A stretch of DNA of 64,000 nt from contig NC_017671.1 of the NCBI RefSeq assembly GCF_000284595.1, forward strand, positions 2,947,001-3,011,000, written 5' to 3'. The notes below the pieces were generated by a model. The model did no database searches and was not told the DNA's origin. It saw nothing but the letters and a program-made list of their open reading frames with translations. The DNA is from Stenotrophomonas maltophilia D457. Its GTDB lineage: Bacteria; Pseudomonadota; Gammaproteobacteria; Xanthomonadales; Xanthomonadaceae. Below, piece by piece: positions 27,751-37,855 of this stretch. The position numbers were made by a program, and so were the translations under genes. Positions within the stretch are counted from its first letter, which is position 1; every line of letters begins with the position of its first letter.

Positions 27751-28824
27751 ATGGCCCATCTCGATCTGGCCAACCTGCGCACCTGCCTGCTGGACGACAC
27801 CCAGCTGGCCGCTGTGGCCCTGCACCGCACCTTCGCCGGGCACCTGCCGGTCAGCAGCGGGCACGTGGTGGTCTGCGATCCGCTGGTGCAGGCCGAGGCG
27901 CCTGCGCTGGCCGACTACACCGCCCCGCTGGGCCGGCATCCGGTCGAGATCATCGTGCACAGCGGCCGCCCGGCGTTGGCCGTGGTCTGGTTCAAGCCAC
28001 GCGAAGCTCTCACCGCGACCGCCCTGCACTGGCAGATGGCGCGCTGGACCACGCAGGACCTGACCGGACTGGATGAGGACAGCTTCATCGGCTACCCGGT
28101 CGACGCTGGCATCGGTTGCTTCATGGACACCGACACCCAGCAGGCGCTGCTGGCCCTGATCGAACGGGCCGATGGCGACAAAGACGGTGAATGGTCGGAT
28201 GCACTGATCGACCACGATGGCCTGGATGAAGGCGCCGAATATCGCCCCTGGGGCGAGGACTCGCCGCACGGCCTGGTGGTGTTCACCAGCGGCTGGGGCG
28301 ACGGTGTCTATCCCAGCTACTGGGCGCTGGATACGTCCGGCATTCCGGTCGCCCTGGTCACCGATTTCCTGTGCATCCAGGGCGGCGACGGGCGCGACGA
28401 GCGCGAGATTGCCGACCAGGCCTATCGCGACAACCTGCCAGCTGCGGAAGCCGAGGCGCTGGCGCGGCTGGTGGCTGCAGTAGAACGAGACGACGCGGAG
28501 GCATTGCAAATCCTGTTGGAGGATGCGCCGCAGCGCGCCAACCTGATCGAACCGGGCTGTGGCGGCACCGCCCTGTACGAGGCGATCCGCCTGGATCGTC
28601 CGCAGGCATTGCGGGTGCTGTTGCAGGGCGGCGCATTGCCGGCAATGCCCGAACGCCTGCACATGAGCAAGGTGACCAGCTATCTGGACTATGCGCGATT
28701 CCTGAAGAAGCCACGCAGCGCGGAGCTGATGGCGGTGCTGGAAGCGCCCGTCGTTGCAGCCGGACCGCCACCGGCCGCACCGCGACGCCGTAGTTTCTGG
28801 GACCGGCTGTTCGGCCGGAACTGA
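27751..28824 (+). CDS. DUF4241 protein with C-terminal ankyrin-like repeats
   Basis: 357 residues from ATG 27751 with GGAG upstream. The central region has DUF4241 hallmarks: GYPVDAGIGCFMD near residue 120 and TSGWGDGVYPSYWALDTSGIPVALVTDF near 175-205. Residues 245-300 (DDAEALQILLEDAPQ, GGTALYEAIRLDRPQALRVLLQGGA) look like one or two ankyrin repeats. The C-terminus is basic and proline-rich. No signal peptide. The function of the domain is unknown to me. It starts 125 bp from tRNA-Ser. Confidence 0.7.
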   Translation: MAHLDLANLRTCLLDDTQLAAVALHRTFAGHLPVSSGHVVVCDPLVQAEAPALADYTAPLGRHPVEIIVHSGRPALAVVWFKPREALTATALHWQMARWTTQDLTGLDEDSFIGYPVDAGIGCFMDTDTQQALLALIERADGDKDGEWSDALIDHDGLDEGAEYRPWGEDSPHGLVVFTSGWGDGVYPSYWALDTSGIPVALVTDFLCIQGGDGRDEREIADQAYRDNLPAAEAEALARLVAAVERDDAEALQILLEDAPQRANLIEPGCGGTALYEAIRLDRPQALRVLLQGGALPAMPERLHMSKVTSYLDYARFLKKPRSAELMAVLEAPVVAAGPPPAAPRRRSFWDRLFGRN

Positions 28825-28844
28825 TCGGCGCCGGAATACAGCAA

Positions 28845-28867
28845 CGCCGGGCATGGCCCGGCGCTAC
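28845..28867 (-). repeat. SMAG-type GTAG stem-loop
   Basis: Stem CGCCGGGC/GCCCGGCG followed by CTAC (GTAG on the minus strand), between the stop codons of the DUF4241 and LysR genes. Confidence 0.75.
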
Positions 28868-28879
28868 CTTCGCGCCTTC

Positions 28880-29872
28880 TCAGCCGGCATCCACCGCCAG
28901 CGCACCCAGTGCACTGGCCTTGATCCGCTCCTTGGCCTTTTCACAGGCGCCACCGCAATCCAGGCGCGAGGCCTCCAGCTGCGGCGGCAGGTGCTCGGCC
29001 AGGAAGTCGATGAACACGCGCACCGCCGGCAGCAGGCCGCGGCGCGAGGCGAACACGGCGTGGCACACGCCCTGCGGCAGCGACCAGTCCGGCAGCACCA
29101 CTTCCAGCTCGCCATTACGCACGGCGTCGGCGCACACGGTTTCCGGCAGCATGGTGATGCCGAAACCGTCCTTCACCATGCTCTGCAGCAGCGGGAAGTC
29201 GAAGCCGGCCACGCGCGGCTGCAGGTCGACCCGGCGCACTTCGCCTTCCGGGCCATGCAGTTCCCAGCGCTGGCGGGCTTCGTCTTCGCTGATGCTGAGG
29301 GTCACGTGCTGGGTCAGCTCTTCCGGGTCCTTGGGGCGGCCGGCGCGGTCGAGGTACTTCGGGCTGGCCACCAGCAGTTCCTGCACCTGGCCGAAGCTGC
29401 GCATCACCAGGCTGCCGTCGTCGTCCAGGCGCGAACGCACGCGCAGGGCCACGTCGTAGCCTTCGTTGATGATGTCCACGCGGCGGTTGCTGATGTTCAG
29501 CTGCAGGCGCACCTTCGGGTACTGCTCAAGGAACTTGGGCAGCAGCTTGGGCAGCTGCATCTGCGCCAGTGACACCGGCACGCTGGCGCGCACCACGCCG
29601 CGCGGTTCCGCGCTGAGGCGGTCCACCACTTCGCGGGCGGCCTGGGCCTCGGCCAGCATCGTCTGCGCATGGCGGTGCACGCTGGTGCCGACATCGGTGA
29701 CCGCGAAACGGCGCGTGGAGCGCTGCAGCAGGCGCACGCCCAGGTCGGTTTCCAGCTGGCTGATGCGGCGGCTCAGTCGCGACTTGGGGATGCCCAAGGC
29801 TCGCTCGGCGGCGGCGAATCCGCCGTGGTCGACCACCATCGCGAAGTAGTACAGGTCATTCAGGTCATGCAT
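28880..29872 (-). CDS. LysR-family transcriptional regulator
   Basis: 330 residues. The N-terminal winged HTH is standard (AAAERALGIPKSRLSRRISQLETDLGVRLLQRSTR), and the rest is a two-lobed effector-binding domain with PRGVVRASVPVSLAQ and PLLQSMVKDGFGITMLPE. The C-terminal tail is longer than usual, with CGGACEKAKERIKASALGAL. It is divergent from azoR, with 127 bp between, so it most likely activates the azoreductase in response to quinones or similar compounds. A partial palindrome, TTCCATATCTAGAA, at 29880-29893 could be part of its binding site. Confidence 0.85.
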   Translation of the reverse strand: MHDLNDLYYFAMVVDHGGFAAAERALGIPKSRLSRRISQLETDLGVRLLQRSTRRFAVTDVGTSVHRHAQTMLAEAQAAREVVDRLSAEPRGVVRASVPVSLAQMQLPKLLPKFLEQYPKVRLQLNISNRRVDIINEGYDVALRVRSRLDDDGSLVMRSFGQVQELLVASPKYLDRAGRPKDPEELTQHVTLSISEDEARQRWELHGPEGEVRRVDLQPRVAGFDFPLLQSMVKDGFGITMLPETVCADAVRNGELEVVLPDWSLPQGVCHAVFASRRGLLPAVRVFIDFLAEHLPPQLEASRLDCGGACEKAKERIKASALGALAVDAG

Positions 29873-29999
29873 GCCCGAGTTCCATATCTAGAACAATACG
29901 TGGCATTCAATCACCTTTATTCCGCCCTTGCAACAACCTATCGTTCTCTCCGTCGGCGGGGACACCCCGCCCCTTCCTCCCAGAACATAGGTGACTGCC

Positions 30000-30587
30000 A
30001 TGAAGCTTCTGCATCTCGACGCCAGCGTGCTTGGCGACAACTCCGTCTCGCGCCAGCTGTCGGCCGCCGTGGTCGCCCGCCTCGCCAGCCAGATCGACGG
30101 CCTGCAGGTCGATTATCGCGATCTTGACGCCAATCCGGTACCGCACCTGCGCAGCAGCTCGCTGGCCAAGACCGACGCCGCTGAAGCGACCGATGCTGAA
30201 CAGGTGATGCAGCAGTTCCTGGAGGCCGACATCGTGGTGATCGGCGCGCCGATGTACAACTTCAGCATCCCATCCACGTTGAAGGCCTGGATCGACCGCG
30301 TGGCCGTGGCCGGCCGCACCTTCAAGTACACCGAGAACGGCCCGGTGGGCCTGGCCGGTGGCAAGCGGGTGATCATCGCCAGCAGCCGTGGCGGCATCTA
30401 TACCGACTCGCCGGCCGACTTCCAGGAGCCGTTCCTGCGTCAGGTGTTCGCCTTCATGGGCATCAACGAAGTCGAGTTCGTGCGCGCCGAGGGCATCGCC
30501 TACTCGCCGCAGCACCGTGAAGACGCCATCGCCGGTGCGCTGGCGGCGCTGCCGTCGCACGAAGCGGCCGAAGCCGTCGCGGCGTAA
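30000..30587 (+). CDS. azoR: FMN-dependent NADH-azoreductase
   Basis: 195 residues from ATG 30000. Flavodoxin-like fold: MKLLHLDASVLGDNSVSRQLSA (FMN phosphate loop), GAPMYNFSIPSTLKAWIDRV near residue 81, and the SSRGG loop near 126. These are the AzoR signatures. It reduces azo dyes and quinones with NADH through FMN, with quinone detoxification as the usual physiological role. It is divergent from a LysR regulator and has its own strong terminator. Confidence 0.9.
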   Translation: MKLLHLDASVLGDNSVSRQLSAAVVARLASQIDGLQVDYRDLDANPVPHLRSSSLAKTDAAEATDAEQVMQQFLEADIVVIGAPMYNFSIPSTLKAWIDRVAVAGRTFKYTENGPVGLAGGKRVIIASSRGGIYTDSPADFQEPFLRQVFAFMGINEVEFVRAEGIAYSPQHREDAIAGALAALPSHEAAEAVAA

Positions 30588-30672
30588 CGCGTTCCAACGT
30601 TCGGCGCCCCTCTCTCCTCGTCTGGGCGCTGAACGCGGGCCGGGATCCCCTCCCCCTCCCGGCCCACCCTGG

Positions 30673-30702
30673 CGGCCCCGCTGTGCGGGGCCGTTTTCTT
30701 TT
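30673..30702 (+). terminator. Rho-independent terminator of azoR
   Basis: A 9-bp GC stem CGGCCCCGC/GCGGGGCCG with a TGT loop, followed by TTTTCTTTT. Confidence 0.9.
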
Positions 30703-30723
30703 GCGGCGCGCTAGGCTGGGGGC

Positions 30724-31085
30724 ATGAACTACATCGTGACGGCTGCGCACCGCAGCGAATTTCCGCACCCGATCATCCTGCGCCGCGGCCAGGCGCTGGT
30801 GGTGGCGAACGTTATGAAGGCCCGGAGGGCTGGGACGACTGGTTCCTCTGCGAGGCCGAGGGACAGCAGCCCGGATTCGTGCCGACGCCGGTGATCGGCC
30901 GCGATGCGCAGGGTGGCGCGTTTGCCACGCAGGATTACTGCGCGCGCGAACTGGATGTGGACCCCGGGCAGACGCTGCGCGGGATGCGCACGCTCAATGG
31001 CTGGGCATGGTGCGTGCCGGAGAACGGTGAACCGGGATGGGTGCCGCTGGAGAAGCTGAGGGCCATAAAGGAGAGCCGAGCATAG
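30724..31085 (+). pseudogene. SH3-like small protein gene broken by a one-base frameshift
   Basis: Translation from ATG 30724 gives MNYIVTAAHRSEFPHPIILRR, then goes out of frame. The next frame continues ERYEGPEGWDDWF...QQPGFVPTPVIG...LNGWAWCVPENGEPGWVPLEKL to TAG 31083-31085. Joined, the parts make a protein of about 120 residues with two SH3-like barrels. Restoring one G to the GG at 30804-30805 gives GTG GTG GGC GAA CGT and a continuous frame. Either this gene is mutated or the base is a sequencing omission. The stop codon lies inside a REP hairpin. Confidence 0.8.
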
Positions 31086-31130
31086 GCTCGGCTCTACACA
31101 GATCTGTAGCGCCCGAGCCCATGCTCGGGC
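31075..31130. repeat. Inverted pair of SMAG-type stem-loops
   Basis: Two GTAG hairpins face each other: GCCGAGC/GCTCGGC with CTAC at 31094-31097, and GTAG at 31106-31109 with GCCCGAGC/GCTCGGGC to 31130. They are joined by the palindrome ACAGATCTGT. They lie between the SH3-like gene, whose end they overlap, and serS. Confidence 0.8.
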
Positions 31131-31151
31131 GGCGGCGCGAAGCGCCGGCTA

Positions 31152-32474
<1,323 letters not shown>

Positions 32475-32545
32475 TTATACGGATTTCTGCCGCCCGGTTC
32501 ATTCCTGGCGTGGCAGAATCGGGCTATTCCGTACTGGTCCGGTCC

Positions 32546-33184
32546 ATGTCTGCACCCCGCTCGTCGTCCGCCAAGTCGTTCACTGTGCATATCCCGCGCA
32601 ACGCCCTGAAGATCGCCGGCATCGCTTTCGGCGTGGGCGTGCTGTTGTTCGTGCTGGTCTGGTTGACCGGCCGCGACAAGGAGTTCTTCCGTGCCGATCC
32701 GGCCGCGCAGACCCCGCAGGAGACCGCGCAGGTGGAACCGCTGCCGGAACCGCTGGCCGCCGCCGCAGGCTCCAGCGACATGCCCGATGCCAAGCCGGCC
32801 CCGGTAGAGGACGACGCCCCGAAGCTGGTCGAAACCGCCCCGCCGCCGCCGGCGCCCATCGCTGAACCGGCCCCGGCCACGCCGAGCCCTGCGCCAGCCG
32901 CCACCGGCAACAGCCAACCGATGCCGATTGCCGGCCAGTCGCCGCCGCCGGCCTACCCGGCCGCGGCCCTGCGCGCGGGCGAGACCGGCAGCGTGGTGGT
33001 GCGCGTGGACGTGGATGCCACCGGCTACCCGAACAATGCCACGGTGATCCAGCGCAGCGGCTCACGCGAGCTCGACCGTGCCGCCACCGACGCCGTGCGC
33101 CGCTGGCGTTTCACCCCGGCGCAGAGCAACGGCCAGGCCGTACCGGGCAGCATTGAAGTGCCGTTCGACTTCAAGACCCAGTAA
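32546..33184 (+). CDS. TonB-family energy transducer-like protein
   Basis: 212 residues from ATG 32546. One N-terminal membrane anchor (about 23-41), a long Pro/Ala-rich periplasmic linker (about 60-130) and a C-terminal TonB domain (about 135-212) with PPPAYPAAALRAGETGSVVVRVDVDATGYP, RSGSRELDRAATDAVRRWRFTPA and VPFDFKTQ. No exbB/exbD neighbours are present. It may energise one of the TonB-dependent receptors, or be a non-classical paralogue. The start codon is the ATG nearest the membrane anchor. Confidence 0.8.
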   Translation: MSAPRSSSAKSFTVHIPRNALKIAGIAFGVGVLLFVLVWLTGRDKEFFRADPAAQTPQETAQVEPLPEPLAAAAGSSDMPDAKPAPVEDDAPKLVETAPPPPAPIAEPAPATPSPAPAATGNSQPMPIAGQSPPPAYPAAALRAGETGSVVVRVDVDATGYPNNATVIQRSGSRELDRAATDAVRRWRFTPAQSNGQAVPGSIEVPFDFKTQ

Positions 33185-33303
33185 CTGAACGTTTCCCGGC
33201 AGGCAACCTGAACCCTGCCGGTGACGTTGACGCAACGCTGACACTTCCCGCCACTGGCCCGCGCAACACTCTCACCGTCGTCCATTGACGGAAGGAGTTT
33301 GCG

Positions 33304-33876
33304 ATGACCGCCACCACCCACGAAGACCTTCATTCGCCGCAGCTGCAGCGAGACGCCAGCGAACAGCACAAGCCCACGTCGCCCTGGATGTGGATCGCGC
33401 TGATCGTGGCGATGTTTGCCGCCGCGCTGCTCTGGCTGCGTCACTCGAATCAGGAAGACGTGGCGCCGGCACCGGTCGGCGAGCGCATGCTGCCCGCCCC
33501 CGAGCAGGCGCCGGTGGCCGACGCGCAGAAGCCGGCGGCCCGCCAGGCCGCACCGGTCGGCAACCAGCGCAAAGCCGCCCCTGCGGTACGCAATCGCGAG
33601 GCGCGCCCGCTGGCAGGCAACATCAAGCCGACCTACCCCGCCGCCGCGCTGCGTAATGGCGTACAGGGCAGCGTGATCGCCAGCCTGAATGTCGATAGCC
33701 GCGGCCAGGTGACCAATGCCGCGATTGTTTCGCGCAGCGGCGAACGCAGCCGTGACCTGGATCGCGCGGTGCTGAGCGCCGTGCAGAACTGGAAGTTCCA
33801 GCCGGCGATGCATGAAGGCCGTGCAGTGGCCAGTGTGGTGCGGGTCCCGGTGGATTTCCGTACCGAACAGCGTTGA
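33304..33876 (+). CDS. Second TonB-family protein, paralogue of the upstream gene
   Basis: 190 residues with GGAG upstream. A membrane anchor (about 28-46), a short Pro/Ala/Arg linker and a C-terminal TonB domain with IKPTYPAAALRNGVQGSVIASLNVDSRGQV and DRAVLSAVQNWKFQPA. It shares the YPAAALR-x-G-x-x-GSV signature with the preceding gene, so the two probably arose by an old duplication. It is 119 bp downstream of the first and ends before a strong terminator. Confidence 0.8.
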   Translation: MTATTHEDLHSPQLQRDASEQHKPTSPWMWIALIVAMFAAALLWLRHSNQEDVAPAPVGERMLPAPEQAPVADAQKPAARQAAPVGNQRKAAPAVRNREARPLAGNIKPTYPAAALRNGVQGSVIASLNVDSRGQVTNAAIVSRSGERSRDLDRAVLSAVQNWKFQPAMHEGRAVASVVRVPVDFRTEQR

Positions 33877-33903
33877 TCGCGGACGAGGGGTTCGTGATGT
33901 TTA

Positions 33904-33930
33904 GACGGAGGCTTCGGCCTCCGTCCTTTT
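33904..33930 (+). terminator. Rho-independent terminator
   Basis: A 9-bp stem GACGGAGGC/GCCTCCGTC with a TTCG tetraloop followed by CCTTTT, 28 bp after the second TonB-like gene. Confidence 0.85.
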
Positions 33931-33942
33931 ATCTGGAGAGGC

Positions 33943-34000
33943 GTGCCAACCAGGGTTGGCACCTACCGGGCGATGTGAGCGTGCCAACCAGGGTTGGCAC
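33943..34000. repeat. Two SMAG-like stem-loops in direct orientation
   Basis: GTGCCAACC/GGTTGGCAC occurs at 33943-33962 (with CTAC at 33963-33966) and again at 33981-34000 (followed by CTGC, a degenerate GTAG). They separate the TonB-like genes from the end of aroA. Confidence 0.75.
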
Positions 34001-34024
34001 CTGCCGGAAAACGCGATCCGCCGA

Positions 34025-35332
34025 TCAGGCCAGGTTGAAGCCGGCGCTGCGCGCCAGGCCATCGAAGTCCGGGAAGGACGTGGCGACGTTGGCGATGTCG
34101 TTGATGCGCACTTCGCCGTCGCTGATCTGGCCGGCAATGGCGAATGCCATGGCGATGCGATGGTCGCCGTGGCTTTCGATGGTGCCACTCCCCAGCCGAG
34201 CCCCGCCATGCAGGGTGGCGCCATCCTCGGTCTCGTCCACCTGCATGCCCAGCGCGCGCAGGCCAGTGGCCATCGCCGCAAGACGATCGGATTCCTTCAC
34301 CCGCAGTTCGGCAGCACCGCTCACCACGGTCTGGCCTTCGGCGGCGGCGGCGGCCACGAACAGCGCCGGGAACTCGTCGATCATGTCCGGCACCAGTGCT
34401 TCGGGAATACGCGCGCCCTTCAGCGGAGCGTAGCGCACCACCAGATCGGCCACCGGCTCACCGCCCTGCTCGGCCGGATTCTCTTCGCTGATATCCGCCC
34501 CCATCAGGCGCAGCGCGTGCAGCAGGCCGGTGCGACGCGGGTTCAGGCCGACCTGCTTCAGGCGCAGTTCGGAACCGGGAATGATGCTGGCGGCGACCAG
34601 GTAGAACGCGGCCGAAGAGAAGTCGGCCGGCACCACGATGTCCGTGGCGCGCAGGCGCTGGCCGCCCCGCAGGCGCGCCTCGCCCGGCGAGAATTCGATG
34701 TCCACGCCGAAGGCGGACAGCATGCGTTCGGTGTAGTCGCGGGTCGGGTGGGGTTCCACCACGCGGGTTTCGCCCTGCGCGTACAGGCCGGCCAGCAGCA
34801 CGGCCGACTTGATCTGTGCGCTGGCCACCGGCGAGGCGAAGTCGATGCCATGCAGCGTCTGGCCGCCATGCACGTGCAGCGGCGGCGTGCCGTCGTCCTG
34901 GGTATCGATCCTTGCGCCCATCTGCGACAGCGGGCCGGTGACACGGCGCATCGGGCGGCCGGACAGCGACTCATCGCCGATCAGCGTGCAGTCGAACGCC
35001 TGGCCCGCCAGCAGGCCGGCCAGCAGGCGCATGCCGGTGCCGGCATTGCCGCAGTCCAGCGGTGCCTCCGGTGCTTTCAGGCCGTCGATACCCACACCAT
35101 GCACGATGCGCTGCGACGGGCTGGGGGTTTCGATGCGCACACCCAGCTGGCTGAAGATGCGCGCGGTGGCGCGGGTGTCCTCGCCTTCCAGGAAGCCTTC
35201 GATATGCGAAGTACCATCGGCCAGCGCGGCGAACATCACCGATCGGTGCGAGACCGACTTGTCGCCGGGAATGGTCAGGCTGCCCTGCAGCGGCTGGCCC
35301 TTGCGGGCGATCCAATGTTGCGCGTTGCTCAT
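34025..35332 (-). CDS. aroA: 3-phosphoshikimate 1-carboxyvinyltransferase (EPSP synthase)
   Basis: 435 residues from ATG 35332. Conserved segments: IPGDKSVSHRSVMFAALADG (N-terminal Lys for PEP/S3P), LDCGNAGTGMRLLAGLLAG, SLSGRPMRRV, VSGAAELRVKESDRL and ESHGDHRIAMAFAIA. It makes EPSP, the sixth step of the shikimate pathway. It is last in the serC-pheA-aroA order on the minus strand, 76 bp after pheA. The upstream in-frame extension lacks conserved sequence, so ATG 35332 is preferred. Confidence 0.96.
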   Translation of the reverse strand: MSNAQHWIARKGQPLQGSLTIPGDKSVSHRSVMFAALADGTSHIEGFLEGEDTRATARIFSQLGVRIETPSPSQRIVHGVGIDGLKAPEAPLDCGNAGTGMRLLAGLLAGQAFDCTLIGDESLSGRPMRRVTGPLSQMGARIDTQDDGTPPLHVHGGQTLHGIDFASPVASAQIKSAVLLAGLYAQGETRVVEPHPTRDYTERMLSAFGVDIEFSPGEARLRGGQRLRATDIVVPADFSSAAFYLVAASIIPGSELRLKQVGLNPRRTGLLHALRLMGADISEENPAEQGGEPVADLVVRYAPLKGARIPEALVPDMIDEFPALFVAAAAAEGQTVVSGAAELRVKESDRLAAMATGLRALGMQVDETEDGATLHGGARLGSGTIESHGDHRIAMAFAIAGQISDGEVRINDIANVATSFPDFDGLARSAGFNLA

Positions 35333-35408
35333 CGTTCGATCGTTCCGTAAACGCCGGCAGCGCCGGCGATGCATCAGGGAGCGGCGGCCAGGGCCGCCAC
35401 AGCAGCAC

Positions 35409-36608
35409 TCAGGGCACGGCCACCGGGTAGGAGCCCAGCACCTTGATCTGCGCCGAGTGCGCTTCCAGTTCGGCCAGCGCCGCCTGCATCGGCGCGTCGT
35501 CGATGTGGCCGGCCAGGTCGATGAAGAAGCCGTATTCCCACTTGCCGTGGTGCGACGGCCGCGACTCGATGCGGTTCATGCTGATGCCGTGGCGGGCGAA
35601 CGGGCTGAGCACATCGAACAGCGCACCGGGCTTGTCATGGATGAACACCAGCACCGAGGTGCGGTCGTGGCCGGAGGTCGGGAAGATGTTGCGGCCCACC
35701 ACCAGGAAGCGGGTGGTGTTGTCGGCATCGTTCTGGATCGGCTTGGTGACCACCTTCTTCAGGCCGTACACGTGGCCGGCACTCTCGCCGCCGATGGCCG
35801 CTGCGTCGTCGGCGTTGCGCGCACGACGCGCACCTTCGGCATTGCTCGAGACCGGAATCTTCTCGGCCTTCGGCAGGTTGGCGCGCAGCCACGCCGAGGT
35901 CTGCATGAACGACTGCGGATGCGCGTAGATGCGCTCGATGTCCTCGATGCGGCCGCTGCGCGACATCAGGAACTGCTGCACGCGCAGTTCCACTTCGCCA
36001 CAGATCTTCAGGTTGGAGGTCAGGAACATGTCCAGGGTGATCTGGATGGTGCCCTGTCCCGAATTCTCCACCGGCACCACGCCGAAATCGGCGTTGCCCG
36101 CTTCCACTTCCTGGAACACTTCCTCGATGCTGGCCATCGGCAGGCCCAGCGCGGAGCGGCCGAAGTGCTTGAGCACGGCCTGCTGGCTGAAGGTGCCTTC
36201 CGGGCCGAGGTAGCCGATCTTCAGTGGCTCCTGCTGGGCCAGGCAGGCCGACATGATCTCGCGATAGACATGCACCAGCAGCTCGTCGCTGAGCGGGCCT
36301 TCATTGCGGTCCACCACCATGCGCAGCACCTGCGCTTCGCGCTCGGGGCGGTAGTAGTCGACAGCGGCGGCCAGCTTGCCCTTGGCCTTGCCGACCTGGT
36401 GGGCGAAGCGCGCGCGCTCGGCGATCAGGCTCTGGATGTCACGGTCGATCTGGTCGATCTTCGAGCGCACATCGGCCAGCGCCAGCGGTGCCAGGGTGGG
36501 TGCCGGGTTCGAGGCGGCCTTGGCCTTGCCCTTCGCCTTGCTGGGCGCGCTGTCCTTGGCCGGTTCGGCCTTCTTCGGCGCCTTCTTGCTGGATTTGCTG
36601 CTTGCCAT
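35409..36608 (-). CDS. pheA: Bifunctional chorismate mutase / prephenate dehydratase
   Basis: 399 residues from ATG 36608. A lysine/alanine-rich N-terminal extension (about 1-40) is unusual beside the normal P-protein. The AroQ chorismate mutase domain follows (about 45-125: LADVRSKIDQIDRDIQSLIAERARFA), then the prephenate dehydratase domain (KIGYLGPEGTFSQQA, VVPVENSGQGTI, DNTTRFLVVG) and a C-terminal ACT domain (FIHDKPGALFDVLSPFARHGISMNRIESRPS) for phenylalanine feedback. It converts chorismate to phenylpyruvate. It lies between serC and aroA. Confidence 0.96.
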   Translation of the reverse strand: MASSKSSKKAPKKAEPAKDSAPSKAKGKAKAASNPAPTLAPLALADVRSKIDQIDRDIQSLIAERARFAHQVGKAKGKLAAAVDYYRPEREAQVLRMVVDRNEGPLSDELLVHVYREIMSACLAQQEPLKIGYLGPEGTFSQQAVLKHFGRSALGLPMASIEEVFQEVEAGNADFGVVPVENSGQGTIQITLDMFLTSNLKICGEVELRVQQFLMSRSGRIEDIERIYAHPQSFMQTSAWLRANLPKAEKIPVSSNAEGARRARNADDAAAIGGESAGHVYGLKKVVTKPIQNDADNTTRFLVVGRNIFPTSGHDRTSVLVFIHDKPGALFDVLSPFARHGISMNRIESRPSHHGKWEYGFFIDLAGHIDDAPMQAALAELEAHSAQIKVLGSYPVAVP

Positions 36609-36659
36609 CGGAATTCCTTGTTGCGGGACCCGCACCCGACGGTGCGCGCCGTTCATTGC

Positions 36660-37745
36660 TCAGCCGTGACGCTGCTGGAAATCGGCCATGAAGGCGACCA
36701 GCGCCTCGGCCCCGGCCAGCGGCATGGCGTTGTACAGCGAGGCACGGATGCCCCCGACCACCTTGTGTCCCTTCAGCGCCAGCAGGCCGGCAGCCTTGGC
36801 TTCGGCGACGAAGCGGGCATCAAGCCCGGCATCGGGCAGGAAGAACGGGATGTTCATCCGCGAGCGTGCCGCATGCGCGACCTCGTTGCGGTAGAAGCCG
36901 CCGGAGCCATCGATGGCGCCGTACACCAGTGCCGCCTTGGCGGCATTGCGCCTGGCGAATTCGGCCACGCCGCCTTCGGCCAGCATCCACTTGAACACCA
37001 GGCCGGCCAGGTACCAGTTCCAGGTCGGCGGGGTGTTGAGCATCGAATCGCGGGCGACATGCGAGCGGTAATCGAAGATGTCCGCGCGCGGCTGGCCAGT
37101 GCGCTCGAGCAGATCGCGGCGGACGATCATCACTGCGATGCCGACCGGGCCCAGGTTCTTCTGCGCGCCGGCATAGATCACACCGTAGCGGCGTACATCC
37201 AGCGGCTCGCTGGCGATGGACGAGCTGAAGTCCGCCACCAGCGGCACATCGCCGGTATCCGGCACATCACGGAACTCGACGCCGTGGATGGTCTCGTTGG
37301 CGGTGATGTGCACATAGGCGGCGTCGGGCGAGAGCTGCCAGTCGGCGCGGGGCGGCAGCGTGCGATAGCCGTCGGGCTCGCTGCTGGCGGCAATGTTGAC
37401 GTCGACGTAGACGCCGGCCTGCTTGACCGCAGTCTTTCCCCAATGGCCACTGACCACGTAGTCGGCGCGCTGGCCGGGGCTGGCGAAGTTGAGCGGGATC
37501 AGCGCCTGCTGGGTGGTGGCACCACCGGACAGGAACAGCACCGCGTAGTCGTCGGGGATATCGAGCAGGCGGCGCAGGTCGGCCTCGGCCTCGGCGGCCA
37601 CGGACATGAATTCCGCGCCGCGATGGCTCATTTCCACGATCGAGGCACCACTACCGTGCCAGTCCAGCATTTCCGCCTGCGCCTGGCGCAGGACCGATTC
37701 CGGCAAGGTCGCAGGGCCGGCACTGAAGTTGAACGCGCGCGTCAT
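36660..37745 (-). CDS. serC: Phosphoserine aminotransferase
   Basis: 361 residues from ATG 37745. A class V PLP aminotransferase with [33 protein letters not shown] and the PLP lysine in [24 protein letters not shown]. It makes 3-phosphoserine (serine route) and can serve pyridoxal phosphate synthesis. First gene of serC-pheA-aroA; pheA begins 51 bp after its stop. This order is common in gamma- and betaproteobacteria. Confidence 0.97.
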   Translation of the reverse strand: MTRAFNFSAGPATLPESVLRQAQAEMLDWHGSGASIVEMSHRGAEFMSVAAEAEADLRRLLDIPDDYAVLFLSGGATTQQALIPLNFASPGQRADYVVSGHWGKTAVKQAGVYVDVNIAASSEPDGYRTLPPRADWQLSPDAAYVHITANETIHGVEFRDVPDTGDVPLVADFSSSIASEPLDVRRYGVIYAGAQKNLGPVGIAVMIVRRDLLERTGQPRADIFDYRSHVARDSMLNTPPTWNWYLAGLVFKWMLAEGGVAEFARRNAAKAALVYGAIDGSGGFYRNEVAHAARSRMNIPFFLPDAGLDARFVAEAKAAGLLALKGHKVVGGIRASLYNAMPLAGAEALVAFMADFQQRHG

Positions 37746-37855
37746 GTCACACCTGTGGGGCAAGACCCCTAGTATGCCGCAGTGCACCAGCCTTGCGGCC
37801 TAGTGCGGCAAGGGAAATTTGGTTTCATTGGAATCCATTCGCCGCCGGCGTGGCG

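Noticed and set aside
34809..37772. A 987-codon plus-strand frame opposite aroA, pheA and serC
   Set aside because: It spans three conserved genes and reads as antisense of their conserved motifs.
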